Notes: generated by a model not told the origin, from the sequence alone. A stretch of DNA of 64,000 nucleotides from Paenibacillus_L residui (GCF_042677205.1 NZ_JBHTIU010000106.1:37127-101126), one strand, 5' to 3'; shown: positions 16,808-25,343, counted from the stretch's first letter. Program-made: numbers and translations.

Positions 16808-18076
16808 ATGAACCTTAATTTATTGAAAGAAACGACGACCGGCAACGGGCAGCGGCCGGTTACGATCATTGCTATTGTTACCGCACTCTGTCTGCTCGGA
16901 GATTCCATGCTGTACATCGTACTGCCTATTTACTGGAAAGAAGCCGGCCTCAGTGCATTATGGGAGGTCGGCGTTCTCCTGTCGGTGAACCGTTTTATCC
17001 GCCTGCCATCGACGCCGCTAATCGGTCTGCTTTACAGAAAAATGCCTCTACGCATCGGACTATTCCTTGCCGTGCTGCTGGCTGCTGCAACGACAGTCGG
17101 TTACGGACTTTTCGATGGATTTGCCATATGGCTCATTCTCCGAGGCCTGTGGGGGATAGCCTGGTCTTTCCTGCGTATGGGCGGCTATTTAACCGTTATC
17201 CGTTACTCCGACGATTCGAATCGGGGGCGATTGATGGGACGCTTTAACGGAATATCCCGGCTCGGAAGCCTCGTTGGCATGCTGGCCGGCGGCATTCTCG
17301 TTCCATTGTGCGGCATGGATGCCGTCTCCATCGTATTCGGCTTGTTCATGCTGGCAGGTCTTCCCTATGTCGCCCTCTACATTACCGGCGGTAAAGCAAA
17401 TGATACCGAAGCTTCGCAGATGCAGAAGGAAGACCGGAGCATAAGCAGAAGGATTTGGACCAAGCCAGTTATCATAATCATCGCTACCGGCCTGCTGCTT
17501 TATCTTATCCAGACAGTCATGGTCGCCACTTTAAGTCTGTTGATCGAAACCAACTATACTCAGCCAATGATGCTGATCGGCATAGTCATGACGAGCACGA
17601 TGCTGGCAGGCATACTCCAGGCGGCCCGCTGGGCGTGGGAGCCGTTCCTCGCCGCCTGGGTCGGCAGGCGCTCGGACGGCCCGAAGGGTCGGCTGCCCCT
17701 CTTCTGCCTGGCGCTGGTCGTCTCGGCGGCCGGATACGCCTTGGTGCCTTGGAACCTTCCGCTGTACGCTTGGTGCGCGATTATCTTGTTCATCATGGCG
17801 GCCAGCACAGCCGTCTCCACTTTATTGGACGCCTTGGCGTCGGATGTCGCCCGGCTCTCTTCCGTCGTAGCGGTCATGACCGCTTACTCGGTGGCTACCG
17901 ATCTAGGCTCCGCGCTGGGCCCGATGTTGACATACTTGTTGGTCGGCCTGCCTAACGGAATGTTGTATCTTTATCTGGGAAGCGCGATCGTTCTTCTCCT
18001 TATCGCCTTATGGCACCGGCCATCCGCGAAGCCGACCACGGACGCTGTCCGGCAAGACCGGGGCGTCCAGCCCTGA
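16808..18076 (+). CDS. MFS transporter
   Basis: 422 residues and about 12 membrane spans, beginning VTIIAIVTALCLLGDSMLYI and LPIYWKEAGLSALWEVGVLLSV. PLIGLLYRKMPLRIG is a degenerate motif A, and YSDDSNRGRLMGRFNGISRLGSL lies in the central part. No clear ribosome binding site precedes the ATG at 16808, so the start is provisional, though the first span begins normally. It resembles uncharacterised Bacillota MFS exporters. No regulator is adjacent, and the substrate is unknown. Confidence 0.8.
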   Translation: MNLNLLKETTTGNGQRPVTIIAIVTALCLLGDSMLYIVLPIYWKEAGLSALWEVGVLLSVNRFIRLPSTPLIGLLYRKMPLRIGLFLAVLLAAATTVGYGLFDGFAIWLILRGLWGIAWSFLRMGGYLTVIRYSDDSNRGRLMGRFNGISRLGSLVGMLAGGILVPLCGMDAVSIVFGLFMLAGLPYVALYITGGKANDTEASQMQKEDRSISRRIWTKPVIIIIATGLLLYLIQTVMVATLSLLIETNYTQPMMLIGIVMTSTMLAGILQAARWAWEPFLAAWVGRRSDGPKGRLPLFCLALVVSAAGYALVPWNLPLYAWCAIILFIMAASTAVSTLLDALASDVARLSSVVAVMTAYSVATDLGSALGPMLTYLLVGLPNGMLYLYLGSAIVLLLIALWHRPSAKPTTDAVRQDRGVQP

Positions 18077-18560
18077 AGCGCGGCTAACGGCCTCGATTGG
18101 ACTATGCCGCTTCTATCTGAATAGTATCGTGCCCAAGCCGAGCTATCATTGTGAAAATTTAATCGTTGGAACTTGCCTCCAATACTGTCGGATCCCCTCC
18201 TCTCGGACGATGATTCCCAGCTTGGCAAGTTCCTTTTTCAACTCTATAATTTCCTCATTATCTTTCTCCTATTTATTTTCTCCCGTGCAATCTCATATCC
18301 CGACTTCCCAAAGACGACCAAATGCTTGCCGTCCCCGCCCTTTAAAGGTTACCCCGGGTTTAGCAAAAAAAGATGATAATCATTCATTATAACGATTTGT
18401 TAAATTGTCCGCATCGTATTTGGGGTGCTAGAATAAATGCAAAAATGACTGGAGTGATAAAGGATGGAAAATTATCAAATAACCGCTGCGCTGAACACCG
18501 CCATTCTTATGAGGAAGGGACAAGATTTTTAATAAAGACTGAAGTTTGGAGGTATCTTTT
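18077..18560. other. intergenic region with a possible - strand gene remnant
   Basis: About 480 bases. On the complement, an open stretch reading DNEEIIELKKELAKLGIIV then REEGIRQYWRQV ends near 18150. In another frame upstream of it is KHLVVFGKSGYEIAREK. Together they look like pieces of one lost gene, but I do not recognise it. The right end presumably holds the ABC exporter promoter. A weak Fur-box-like TGATAATCATT occurs near 18373. Confidence 0.3.
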
Positions 18561-20303
18561 ATAAATAATCTCGGGAAGTTTTTAAGCTACTACAAACCGT
18601 ATAGAAAGGTATTGTTTGCGGATTTGTTCTTTGCCTCGCTGGCTTCGATTACCGTGCTTGCCTATCCCTTGCTGATTAATCAAATAACAACCAAAGCCAT
18701 AAGCGATGAGGGAATCGCTACAGAGTTGGTTATTAAAATGGCCGGGATCTTTTTGTTATTGATGATAGTGGAGTATGCCAGTAACTTCTATACCGACTAT
18801 TTCGGGCATGTGATGGGGGCCAGGATGGAGTCCGACATGCGAAGCGATTTGTTTCAGCATGTTCAGAAGCTTTCGTTTAATTATCACGACAACACTAGAA
18901 CAGGACAACTCATGTCACGTATAACGACAGACTTATTCGATATATCGGAGCTTGCACACCATGGGCCGGAAGATACGGTTATTTCTCTAGTGAGAATTGC
19001 AGGATCGTTCTGTATTTTGCTAAGCATTAACTGGCCGCTCACTTTAACCATTTTCCTCATTTTACCTATAATGCTTATTTTTGCATATCACTACAGCGTC
19101 AAGATGAAACACGCTCTCAAAAAGAACAAGGAACGGATAGCGGACATCAACTCTCAAATCGAGGACAGCCTGGCCGGAATCCGAGTGGTCCAAGCCTTCG
19201 CCAACGAAGAAATCGAAATGGATAAATTCAGAAGCAGCAGCAGCCGTTTTTTGGAAAGCAGGAAAAACACTTATTGGGTAGAGGCCCTGTTCTTTAATGG
19301 CTTGACCGGGTTCACTGCCTTCATTAATATTTCCGTTGTGATTGTGGGCGCCGTTCTTATCAGTTATCATCAGCTGCTTGTGACCGAACTGCTTACCTTC
19401 TTGCTATACATCAACACCCTGATCGATCCGGTGAAGAGATTAGTGAACTTTACCCAAAATCTTCAGAATGGGGTCGCCGGATTTGAACGTTTTATGGAGA
19501 TTCTGAACATTGAACCGGATATTGCAGATGCCCCGGATGCGCTCGTGTCAAGCCGTGTAAAAGGAAAAGTGGAATTTATCAACGTGGGCTTTCAGTATGC
19601 CGTCGGTTCGCATTATGTGCTCAGCCGTATAAACCTGAAGGTAAATCCCGGTGAATATGTTGCGCTTGTAGGTTCATCCGGAGTTGGCAAAACGACCCTT
19701 TGCAGTTTAATTCCGCGTTTCTACGAAACCAGCGAAGGGACGATTGAAATTGACGGCACGGATATAAAAAAGATCAAGCTGAAGTCTTTACGTGACCAGA
19801 TCGGGATCGTACAGCAGGATGTGTATTTGTTCTCTGGCACTATTAAAGAGAATATATTATACGGGAAGCCCGGAGCTACGGATGAGGATGTGATAGAGGC
19901 TGCCAAGCATGCAAATGCCCATAAGTTTATTATGGAGCTTCCGGATGGTTACGATACCTATATCGGGCAGCGCGGGATCAAGCTTTCCGGTGGTCAGAAA
20001 CAGCGCATCAGCATCGCTCGTGTATTTTTGAAAAATCCTCCTATCCTTATATTCGATGAAGCCACCTCCGCCCTGGACAATGAGAGCGAGAGAGTCGTTC
20101 AGGAAAGCTTTGACAAGCTGGCCAAGAACCGCACGACCTTCGTCATCGCACACAGGCTGTCCACTATCCGAAGCGCGGACAGGATTATTGTCCTCTCGGG
20201 ACAAGGGATTGCGGAAGAAGGCACGCATGTCAAGCTTCTGGAAAGCAACGGGATCTATGCCAAGTTCTACAGAATGCAGTATGATCAAGCGAACGTACCT
20301 TGA
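18561..20303 (+). CDS. ABC exporter, fused membrane and ATPase domains (unusual start)
   Basis: About 580 residues: an N-terminal six-span exporter domain (NNLGKFLSYYKPYRKVLF onward) and a C-terminal ATPase with Walker A GSSGVGKTT, Q-loop IGIVQQDVYLFSGTI, signature LSGGQKQRISIA, Walker B PILIFDEATSALD and switch His in FVIAHRLSTIRSADRI. It should export lipids or drugs as a dimer. The start is odd. GGAGG at 18548-18552 ideally serves codon 18561, which is ATA. The nearest normal alternative, TTG at 18546, would overlap the ribosome binding site. ATG may have mutated to ATA. No ATG lies near the N-terminus. Confidence 0.85.
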   Translation: MNNLGKFLSYYKPYRKVLFADLFFASLASITVLAYPLLINQITTKAISDEGIATELVIKMAGIFLLLMIVEYASNFYTDYFGHVMGARMESDMRSDLFQHVQKLSFNYHDNTRTGQLMSRITTDLFDISELAHHGPEDTVISLVRIAGSFCILLSINWPLTLTIFLILPIMLIFAYHYSVKMKHALKKNKERIADINSQIEDSLAGIRVVQAFANEEIEMDKFRSSSSRFLESRKNTYWVEALFFNGLTGFTAFINISVVIVGAVLISYHQLLVTELLTFLLYINTLIDPVKRLVNFTQNLQNGVAGFERFMEILNIEPDIADAPDALVSSRVKGKVEFINVGFQYAVGSHYVLSRINLKVNPGEYVALVGSSGVGKTTLCSLIPRFYETSEGTIEIDGTDIKKIKLKSLRDQIGIVQQDVYLFSGTIKENILYGKPGATDEDVIEAAKHANAHKFIMELPDGYDTYIGQRGIKLSGGQKQRISIARVFLKNPPILIFDEATSALDNESERVVQESFDKLAKNRTTFVIAHRLSTIRSADRIIVLSGQGIAEEGTHVKLLESNGIYAKFYRMQYDQANVP

Positions 20304-20440
20304 ATCTCCTTGATCGGTTAAGAGCGGCTCGCAAACCGTGGGCTGCTTTTTACCGTTTCCTCTCGTATCGGTCCTAGTTGTGAACATTTACTGAAAATGC
20401 CTAGTAATCCCCCTCTGGTTACATATTTATTATTTTTCCC

Positions 20441-20471
20441 TTGAATCACACGTAACGTGTTGTTTTATACT
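20441..20471 (+). promoter_or_regulatory. MerR-type promoter with 19-bp spacer and operator
   Basis: TTGAAT (20441-20446) and TATACT (20466-20471) are separated by 19 bases, two more than normal. The spacer contains the perfect inverted repeat ACACGT-A-ACGTGT (20448-20460). This is the classic design in which a MerR protein untwists the DNA to activate transcription. It lies 29 bases before the MerR gene. Confidence 0.85.
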
Positions 20472-20500
20472 TGGGATAACTCAAAGAAAGGGGTGCGTCA

Positions 20501-21262
20501 ATGTACTCGATCGGGCAGTTGTCCAAGAAAACAGGTGTCACGGTCAGAACGCTGGATTATTATGATGAGGTTGGTTTGGTCGTCCCATCTTCCGCTACGG
20601 ATGGGGGGCACCGTTTGTACAGCGAGAACGATGTTTTGCGGTTGGAACAAGTGTTGGCTCTTAAATATATGGGCTTTTCCCTGCAGCAGATTAAAAAGAT
20701 TTTAAAAGAGTCTACCGTATCCTGGCAGCAATCGATAGATCAGCAATTAGCCATGGTCAAGCAGCAGCAGATACGATTACAGGCTCTTGAAAAAGCTTTG
20801 GAAGGCGTGCTGTACTCCATTGAATTTGAGGGGGAAGTGAATTGGTCCATAATTTTTGAAATGATCCGCCTGTTTCAGCATGACCCGGAATGCGCCTTCC
20901 GTATGTTTGAAAAGCATTTTAATAACGAAGAGGCCAAAGAGATTGTTCGCTTGAATGTCCGATTGGGCAAAGAAGATCTGCGCAAATGGCATGATATTAT
21001 TCTTGAGATTCAAGCTCATCTCGATGAGGACCCCGGCTCGGATATATCCCAATCCTTGGCTAATCGGTGGTTGGAGCAGGTCCGGAGCATGTTTGGAACG
21101 GATGAGTCGCGCCTGGATAAAATGTGGGAGGTTGTGAAGGACCAGCAGGATGGCATCGCTTTTTATCCAATGAATGCGGAGGTCGTTCAATTTCTCGAAC
21201 GTGCGGCTGCGATTATGCATGAGAGACAAACAAGCGGTGGGTTAGATTCGCTTTCCAAATAA
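20501..21262 (+). CDS. MerR-family regulator with TipAS-like C-terminal domain
   Basis: 253 residues. YSIGQLSKKTGVTVRTLDYY and DEVGLVVPSSATDGGHRLYS are the MerR winged HTH. A coiled coil (residues about 80-115) and a helical C-terminal domain of about 130 residues follow (FQHDPECAFRMFEKHFNNEEAKE, LANRWLEQVRSMFG), resembling the antibiotic-binding TipAS fold. AAAGGGGTG precedes the ATG. It probably activates its own operon, which continues with an ABC ATPase and permease 46 bases on, when an effector is bound. The effector is unknown. Confidence 0.87.
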   Translation: MYSIGQLSKKTGVTVRTLDYYDEVGLVVPSSATDGGHRLYSENDVLRLEQVLALKYMGFSLQQIKKILKESTVSWQQSIDQQLAMVKQQQIRLQALEKALEGVLYSIEFEGEVNWSIIFEMIRLFQHDPECAFRMFEKHFNNEEAKEIVRLNVRLGKEDLRKWHDIILEIQAHLDEDPGSDISQSLANRWLEQVRSMFGTDESRLDKMWEVVKDQQDGIAFYPMNAEVVQFLERAAAIMHERQTSGGLDSLSK

Positions 21263-21308
21263 ACTTTTATTATCTGGAAACATATAACTTAGCATTCGGA
21301 GGTGCAGG

Positions 21309-22244
21309 ATGATCCTGGATGTGAACGGGATGACGAAGGTGTTTCCCGGTCCTGACAAAACCAAGATAAAGGCGAACGACCGGCTAACCTTTCATATTAA
21401 GGAAGGGGAAATATTCGGACTGTTAGGTCATAACGGGGCGGGAAAGACGACGATCGTCAATCAAATTATAGGTTTATTGACTCCTGATGAAGGTGAAGTT
21501 ACTTTATTGGGAAAATCCGTTCAAGAATCGCCTACTCGGGCAAGATCGCTTTGTTCCGTACAGCCTCAATCTCAGGTTCCCTTGGGATTTCTTACTCCGG
21601 CGCAGGCGGTTACGCTGATGGGTAAAATGCGGGCCGGAAAAAGGTTTGATCCGAAGCGGATGGAAATGCTCTTTGAAAGCTTGGATATGGGTGAGTGGAT
21701 AAACAAAGAAGGACAAAAGCTGTCAGGCGGCGTTCGCAGGTTAACGGCTTTTTGTATGGGGGTTATTTCCCCGGGAAAGCTGGTCATACTGGATGAACCG
21801 ACCAATGATGTGGATCCCGTTCGCAGGCGCTATCTTTGGCAAGTGATCCGGGAATTAACCAATGATGGAACCTCCGTCATATTGGTGACCCATAATGTCG
21901 TTGAAGCGGAAAAAGCGGTTGACCGAATAGCTATATTGGATAAAGGAAAGTTCCTTGTACAAGGGACACCCTCTGAAATAAAGAGCAGCATAAGTAATCT
22001 AATGCGCATGGAGATCACTCTAAACAGGGAGTTTACGGATTCCGAACTGCCGAATTGGGTGCATCTGTCGCATCGTAAAGGCAGCCAGCTGCTATTTTCC
22101 ATTCATCCGAATTCCGCGCCGCTGGCGATTAATTGGGCAGGCGAACAGGTTGATAAAGGACTTGTTGCGGACTACTCCTTGTCCCCTACAACGATTGAAG
22201 ATGTTTATATCGAATTAACTTCAAGAAAGGGGCAGGTCCAATGA
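21309..22244 (+). CDS. ABC transporter ATP-binding protein
   Basis: 311 residues. Walker A is GHNGAGKTTIV, the Q-loop region SVQPQSQVPLGF, the signature LSGGVRR (unusual; LSGGQ or LSGGM is normal), Walker B KLVILDEPTNDVDP, and the switch His is in ILVTHNV. A roughly 90-residue C-terminal extension (MRMEITLNREFTDSELP) follows, as in ABC-2 type exporters. GGAGGTG lies before the ATG. The stop overlaps the permease start as ATGA. With the permease and MerR regulator it forms an inducible export system, probably for a drug or lipid. Confidence 0.88.
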   Translation: MILDVNGMTKVFPGPDKTKIKANDRLTFHIKEGEIFGLLGHNGAGKTTIVNQIIGLLTPDEGEVTLLGKSVQESPTRARSLCSVQPQSQVPLGFLTPAQAVTLMGKMRAGKRFDPKRMEMLFESLDMGEWINKEGQKLSGGVRRLTAFCMGVISPGKLVILDEPTNDVDPVRRRYLWQVIRELTNDGTSVILVTHNVVEAEKAVDRIAILDKGKFLVQGTPSEIKSSISNLMRMEITLNREFTDSELPNWVHLSHRKGSQLLFSIHPNSAPLAINWAGEQVDKGLVADYSLSPTTIEDVYIELTSRKGQVQ

Positions 22245-22975
22245 ACCAGATATTTAATCAGTATAAATACGTTTTCCAAATGCAATTTCTTAGAAATTCC
22301 GGTTATTTGATTTTCTTCGCTTTGATTCAGATCCTGCTGGCTATAGGGATTGTGATCGGTTTTACATATTTAATCCCAAACCCGGATCCGGACAGTATCC
22401 TTTTTCTGGCAACCGGTGCGCCTACTCTCATTCTGATCGTAACGGGCCTGGTTATTCTCCCCCAACAAGTTGGCACTGCCAAATCAGACGGTTATATGGA
22501 ATTTATACGGACGTGGCCTATCCATCGTGCAGTCATTCTCGGAGCAGATACGACGTTATGGTTATGTATCACCGTTCCGGCTATCGCTGTTTCTTCAGCC
22601 GTTGCCCACTTCATGTTTCAACCCGGGTATGACGTGTCGTGGACCGTTATTCCGGCGCTGCTAATGATTGCATTAACGTCCATTGGCGTGGGATACGGAC
22701 TTTCCTACTTGCTGTCTCCGGAAGCTTCTCTATCGGTTTCCCAAGTCATCGTGTTTGGCGCTCTCATGTTCTCGCCCGTCAATTTCCCGATGGAGCGATT
22801 GCCGGAATGGCTTCAGGCCCTTCATCAAGTTTTGCCCATATACTCCATGGCCGAAGTGATGCGCTCCTCTTTGGCGGCATCCACTTTCACGGCAAGTACA
22901 GGAAATTACATCAATTTACTCCTGTGGTGCGTGGCGGGTTATGGAGGCGCTATTTATATTTTAAATAAGAAGTAA
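22241..22975 (+). CDS. ABC-2 type transporter permease
   Basis: 244 residues and six hydrophobic segments, including YLIFFALIQILLAIGIVIGFTYLI, LILIVTGLVILPQQVG, and VSQVIVFGALMFSPVNFPMERLPEWLQ, which has the P-M-x-x-L-P-x-W-L-Q motif common in ABC-2 permeases. Its ATG overlaps the ATPase stop codon, so the two are translationally coupled. It supplies the membrane part of the MerR-controlled exporter. Confidence 0.87.
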   Translation: MNQIFNQYKYVFQMQFLRNSGYLIFFALIQILLAIGIVIGFTYLIPNPDPDSILFLATGAPTLILIVTGLVILPQQVGTAKSDGYMEFIRTWPIHRAVILGADTTLWLCITVPAIAVSSAVAHFMFQPGYDVSWTVIPALLMIALTSIGVGYGLSYLLSPEASLSVSQVIVFGALMFSPVNFPMERLPEWLQALHQVLPIYSMAEVMRSSLAASTFTASTGNYINLLLWCVAGYGGAIYILNKK

Positions 22976-23300
22976 GGACGACATGTTCTCCTAGCGATAG
23001 AATTCTTTATCACATTCCCCTACTGCTTCAGACAACCTGCTGTCCGGCACAATACATGCCTTTCTCAACTAATAGCCCCTGCCCTGTTCTTAGCACTCCA
23101 TCTTATTTCTTCAATGACTAACCCAACTTTGCCGATTTACTCCCAAGATCGGCCAATACTTTCCGTACCAATCTGTCCCCAGCCTCAGCACGGGCAATGA
23201 ATTTCCTCTTCTAGATATTGATCGGAATGAATGTCTTTTTCGTATAGACGTTGCCAAAATCTTGCTTTAGAGTTACACTTGAGATAATCGGGTCGTGAAG
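22976..23300 (-). other. intergenic region with a decayed - strand frame
   Basis: About 325 bases without an intact gene. The complement shows an open stretch (DPIISSVTLKQDFGNVYTKK) interrupted by one TAG, then FIARAEAGDRLVRKVLADLG ending at a TAG at 23118-23120. No start codon with a ribosome binding site is visible. It reads like a dead gene but I cannot name it. Confidence 0.25.
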
Positions 23301-23305
23301 CACAC

Positions 23306-23340
23306 GCCGCTTCGATACTTATGTATCGGGGCGGTTTTTT
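23306..23340 (+). terminator. rho-independent terminator
   Basis: CCGC-TT-CGATAC pairs with GTATCG-GG-GCGG around a TTAT loop, followed by six T. It lies about 330 bases after the ABC permease and just before the next gene, so it may end the MerR-ABC transcript. Confidence 0.75.
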
Positions 23341-23370
23341 ATTGTTATAATCTCGAAAAAGGTGGTGGGC

Positions 23371-24015
23371 ATGATGCCGGCATTCGAGCAGAAATATGAG
23401 GAATGGCTGGAATCGAACATTGTGCAGGAGACAAATCCGAGAAGGCGCGAATTACTTGAGAAGGGGCTGGGGCACGGAACTACGGAATTTCTGCGTTCCG
23501 TTTGGTTTCCCGCTGTTCAACATTTCGATCATTTGTATCCCGAATGGGAGGTGCGTGATTTTCATGACGGATACCGCTACGTCGATCTAGCTTATATGCC
23601 CGGGGGAATGAAAGGCGGGATTGAAATTCAGGGATACGGGCCTCACGCCAGGGATCTTGATGTCAAGCGTTTCAAGGACCTGTGCTGGCGGCATTGCCTG
23701 CTGGCCCTCGACAATTGGATTTTCTTGCCTATCGCTTATCTTTCTATTAAGGATGAGCCTCGTCGCTGCCAGCAGCTTGTTCTTTCCTTCATTGGCAAAT
23801 TCATGGCAACGGATGTACCGTCCGAGTTGGCTTGCCTTGAGGCGGAAGCCGTTCGCTTTGCCCGGCGCCAGATGCGGCCGTTCACACCTATGGAATTGGC
23901 GGCTCACCTGCGAATATCTGACCAATACGCCAGACGGATTCTGCATAAGCTCGTGGAACTGAAGCATTTGGAAGTGACGAGCGGGAATAAGCGATATCGC
24001 AAATATTGCTTATGA
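23371..24015 (+). CDS. PDDEXK-like nuclease-fold protein with C-terminal winged helix
   Basis: About 214 residues. The middle (DGYRYVDLAYMPGGMKGGIEIQGYGPHARD) has the Asp-x(n)-Glu-x-Gln arrangement and the GYG-x-HARD motif seen in DUF559/Vsr-like restriction-endonuclease folds, followed by FKDLCWRHCLLALDNWIFL. The C-terminal 50 residues (FTPMELAAHLRISDQYARRI) form a winged helix-turn-helix. So it may be a DNA-binding regulator built on a nuclease fold, or an active nuclease. The usual Glu-x-Lys is Glu-Ile-Gln here. The ATG at 23371 follows AAAGGTGGTGGGC; GTG at 23362 is an alternative. It stands alone. Confidence 0.65.
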   Translation: MMPAFEQKYEEWLESNIVQETNPRRRELLEKGLGHGTTEFLRSVWFPAVQHFDHLYPEWEVRDFHDGYRYVDLAYMPGGMKGGIEIQGYGPHARDLDVKRFKDLCWRHCLLALDNWIFLPIAYLSIKDEPRRCQQLVLSFIGKFMATDVPSELACLEAEAVRFARRQMRPFTPMELAAHLRISDQYARRILHKLVELKHLEVTSGNKRYRKYCL

Positions 24016-24059
24016 AACATACAACCGTTATTCGGGCAAAATGGAGCTTCTACATTTTC

Positions 24060-24195
24060 TAACGAAACCAGAAATCGCTATTCGTCAAAATAAAAGGTAT
24101 TGAAGCCTTCTTTCGTCCTGATAACGATTCTGAGTTTCGTTATTTTGGAAATGGCATTAATTTTGCGGCAGTAGCGGTTCTCAGTTTCGTTAGCG
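24060..24195. repeat. three copies of a TTCTNNGTTTCGTTA-type intergenic repeat
   Basis: TAACGAAACCAGAA near 24060 (complement TTCTGGTTTCGTTA), TTCTGAGTTTCGTTA near 24130 and TTCTCAGTTTCGTTA near 24178 are variants of one 14-15-base unit, the first inverted relative to the others. The spacing is about 50-70 bases, and the flanks share fragments such as CGCTATTCG and CGTTATTCGGGCAAAATGGAG. This looks like a dispersed intergenic repeat family, not a coding region. Confidence 0.55.
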
Positions 24196-24319
24196 ACATT
24201 CAATAAATAAAATGGAGAGCCACCCGAGCGGCAGCCCGGATGGCTCGACTGATACTAGAGTCAAAGATTGGAATGCGAGTGGAATCACATGATCATGCGG
24301 ATCAAAAAATTGAAGATGA

Positions 24320-24457
24320 TTATCTTCTATTAAGAAGTCTATCAACTTTTCTTTCAATATTTCTGACTTCCCGTTTGATTTCTCTTAAACCGAATCTGGG
24401 GTTATCCAACTTTCTTTCGATTCTTCTGACTTCACGGCGGATTTCTCTTAAAATCAT
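24320..24457 (-). CDS. 45-residue basic helical protein made of a tandem duplication
   Basis: The complement has GGAGGTGAGAGAG directly before ATG at 24457 and stops with TAA at 24320-24322. The 45-residue product is two near-copies of one helix, LREIRREVRRIERKLDN and LREIKREVRNIERKVDR, joined by PRFG and ending LLNRR. The heptad-like I/V/L spacing suggests a coiled-coil hairpin or an oligomer. The excellent ribosome binding site and preserved repeat argue that it is real. I do not recognise a family. Its net charge is strongly positive, so nucleic-acid or membrane binding is possible. Confidence 0.75.
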   Translation of the reverse strand: MILREIRREVRRIERKLDNPRFGLREIKREVRNIERKVDRLLNRR

Positions 24458-24547
24458 CTCTCTCACCTCCATCAGGTTGATAGTTAATCATATTCATAGA
24501 GATAGAGAAAGTAGTATGCGAATGAATTGCTTAATACGCTGAATTTT

Positions 24548-25258
24548 TCAATGTATTATTCTTACTTCCAGACGCTTGTTGTTTTTGCCTTTGCTCTTCA
24601 CGTCGGTGATCTCCATTCGGCCGATCTCTCCGGTCCGCTGCACATGGGTTCCTCCACAGGCCTGTTCATCAACAGAATCGATAGAGACCAGGCGGACATG
24701 AGTAACGGAAGGCGGCAGCAGACTGACCATGGTCTTAATCAAGCCGGCGATATTCTCCGCCTCTTCCCTGCTTACCGTACGGTACGAAATCGGATGGTCC
24801 TCTTCGATCAGACGATTGGTTTCACTGACAATGTCGGCCAGCTGCTCCGGCGTCAGATCATGAAACTGGTTAAAGTCTATGCGGGCCCGGTCGGGATAAA
24901 TCTGATTGCCGCTGCATAACGCTTCGAACTTCTGATAGACCACCGAACCGAGCACATGCAGCAGCGTATGGTGCCGCATCAGTCCATACCGGCGCTCCCA
25001 GTCGATTCGGGCAAGCGCGAGGCCTTTGTCCAGCTTCCCGGCCTCTTTCACATAGTGGACGATTTGTCCCTTCTCCCGCTTCACCTGGTAAACCTCGAAG
25101 GCTTGCTCCCCTTGCACCAGCACGCCTGTGTCATGCTCCTGCCCGCCGCCTGTCGGATAGAACACGGTTCGGTCCAGAATAACTTTGTCCTCTTCGATGT
25201 CTACTATCTCCACCTCGCATTCCTTGAGATAGCTGTCCGCCAAAAATAATTCCTTCAA
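24548..25258 (-). CDS. alanyl-tRNA editing protein AlaX-type
   Basis: 236 residues matching free-standing alanyl-tRNA editing domains. FYPTGGGQEHDTG is the N-terminal motif, RHHTLLHVLG is the first zinc pair (HxxxH), and QACGGTHVQRTGEIG holds the CxxxH pair, ending MEITDVKSKGKNNKRLEV. These proteins hydrolyse Ser or Gly mischarged on tRNA-Ala in the cytosol. The start is TTG at 25258, ten bases after GGAGG. An ATG closer to that site is out of frame. A consensus promoter (25400-25428) and a leader hairpin lie upstream. Confidence 0.88.
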   Translation of the reverse strand: MKELFLADSYLKECEVEIVDIEEDKVILDRTVFYPTGGGQEHDTGVLVQGEQAFEVYQVKREKGQIVHYVKEAGKLDKGLALARIDWERRYGLMRHHTLLHVLGSVVYQKFEALCSGNQIYPDRARIDFNQFHDLTPEQLADIVSETNRLIEEDHPISYRTVSREEAENIAGLIKTMVSLLPPSVTHVRLVSIDSVDEQACGGTHVQRTGEIGRMEITDVKSKGKNNKRLEVRIIH

Positions 25259-25312
25259 AGCTCATCTTCCTCCCTATAGAAGTTATTTCACTAACTACTT
25301 CAAATAAACGGA

Positions 25313-25343
25313 AGAAAAACGGTTCGACACGAAGTGAACCGTT
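25313..25343 (-). promoter_or_regulatory. leader hairpin upstream of alaX (possible attenuator)
   Basis: On the complement, AACGGTTC and GAACCGTT form an 8-bp stem followed by TTTCTT, 55 bases before the ribosome binding site and within the 5' leader between promoter and gene. A second potential pairing, CTCCTCGGAG, lies just upstream. This has the form of a terminator in a leader, hence possible attenuation. No known riboswitch class was recognised. Confidence 0.45.

Noticed and set aside
16606..16818. 70-codon + strand frame before the second MFS gene
   Set aside because: The basic, low-complexity start and lack of a ribosome binding site or known family make it unlikely. It may include the MFS promoter.
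18371..18392. Fur-box-like sequence TGATAATCATTCATTATAAC
   Set aside because: Only about half of the second arm matches the 7-1-7 consensus, and the ABC exporter gives no iron context.
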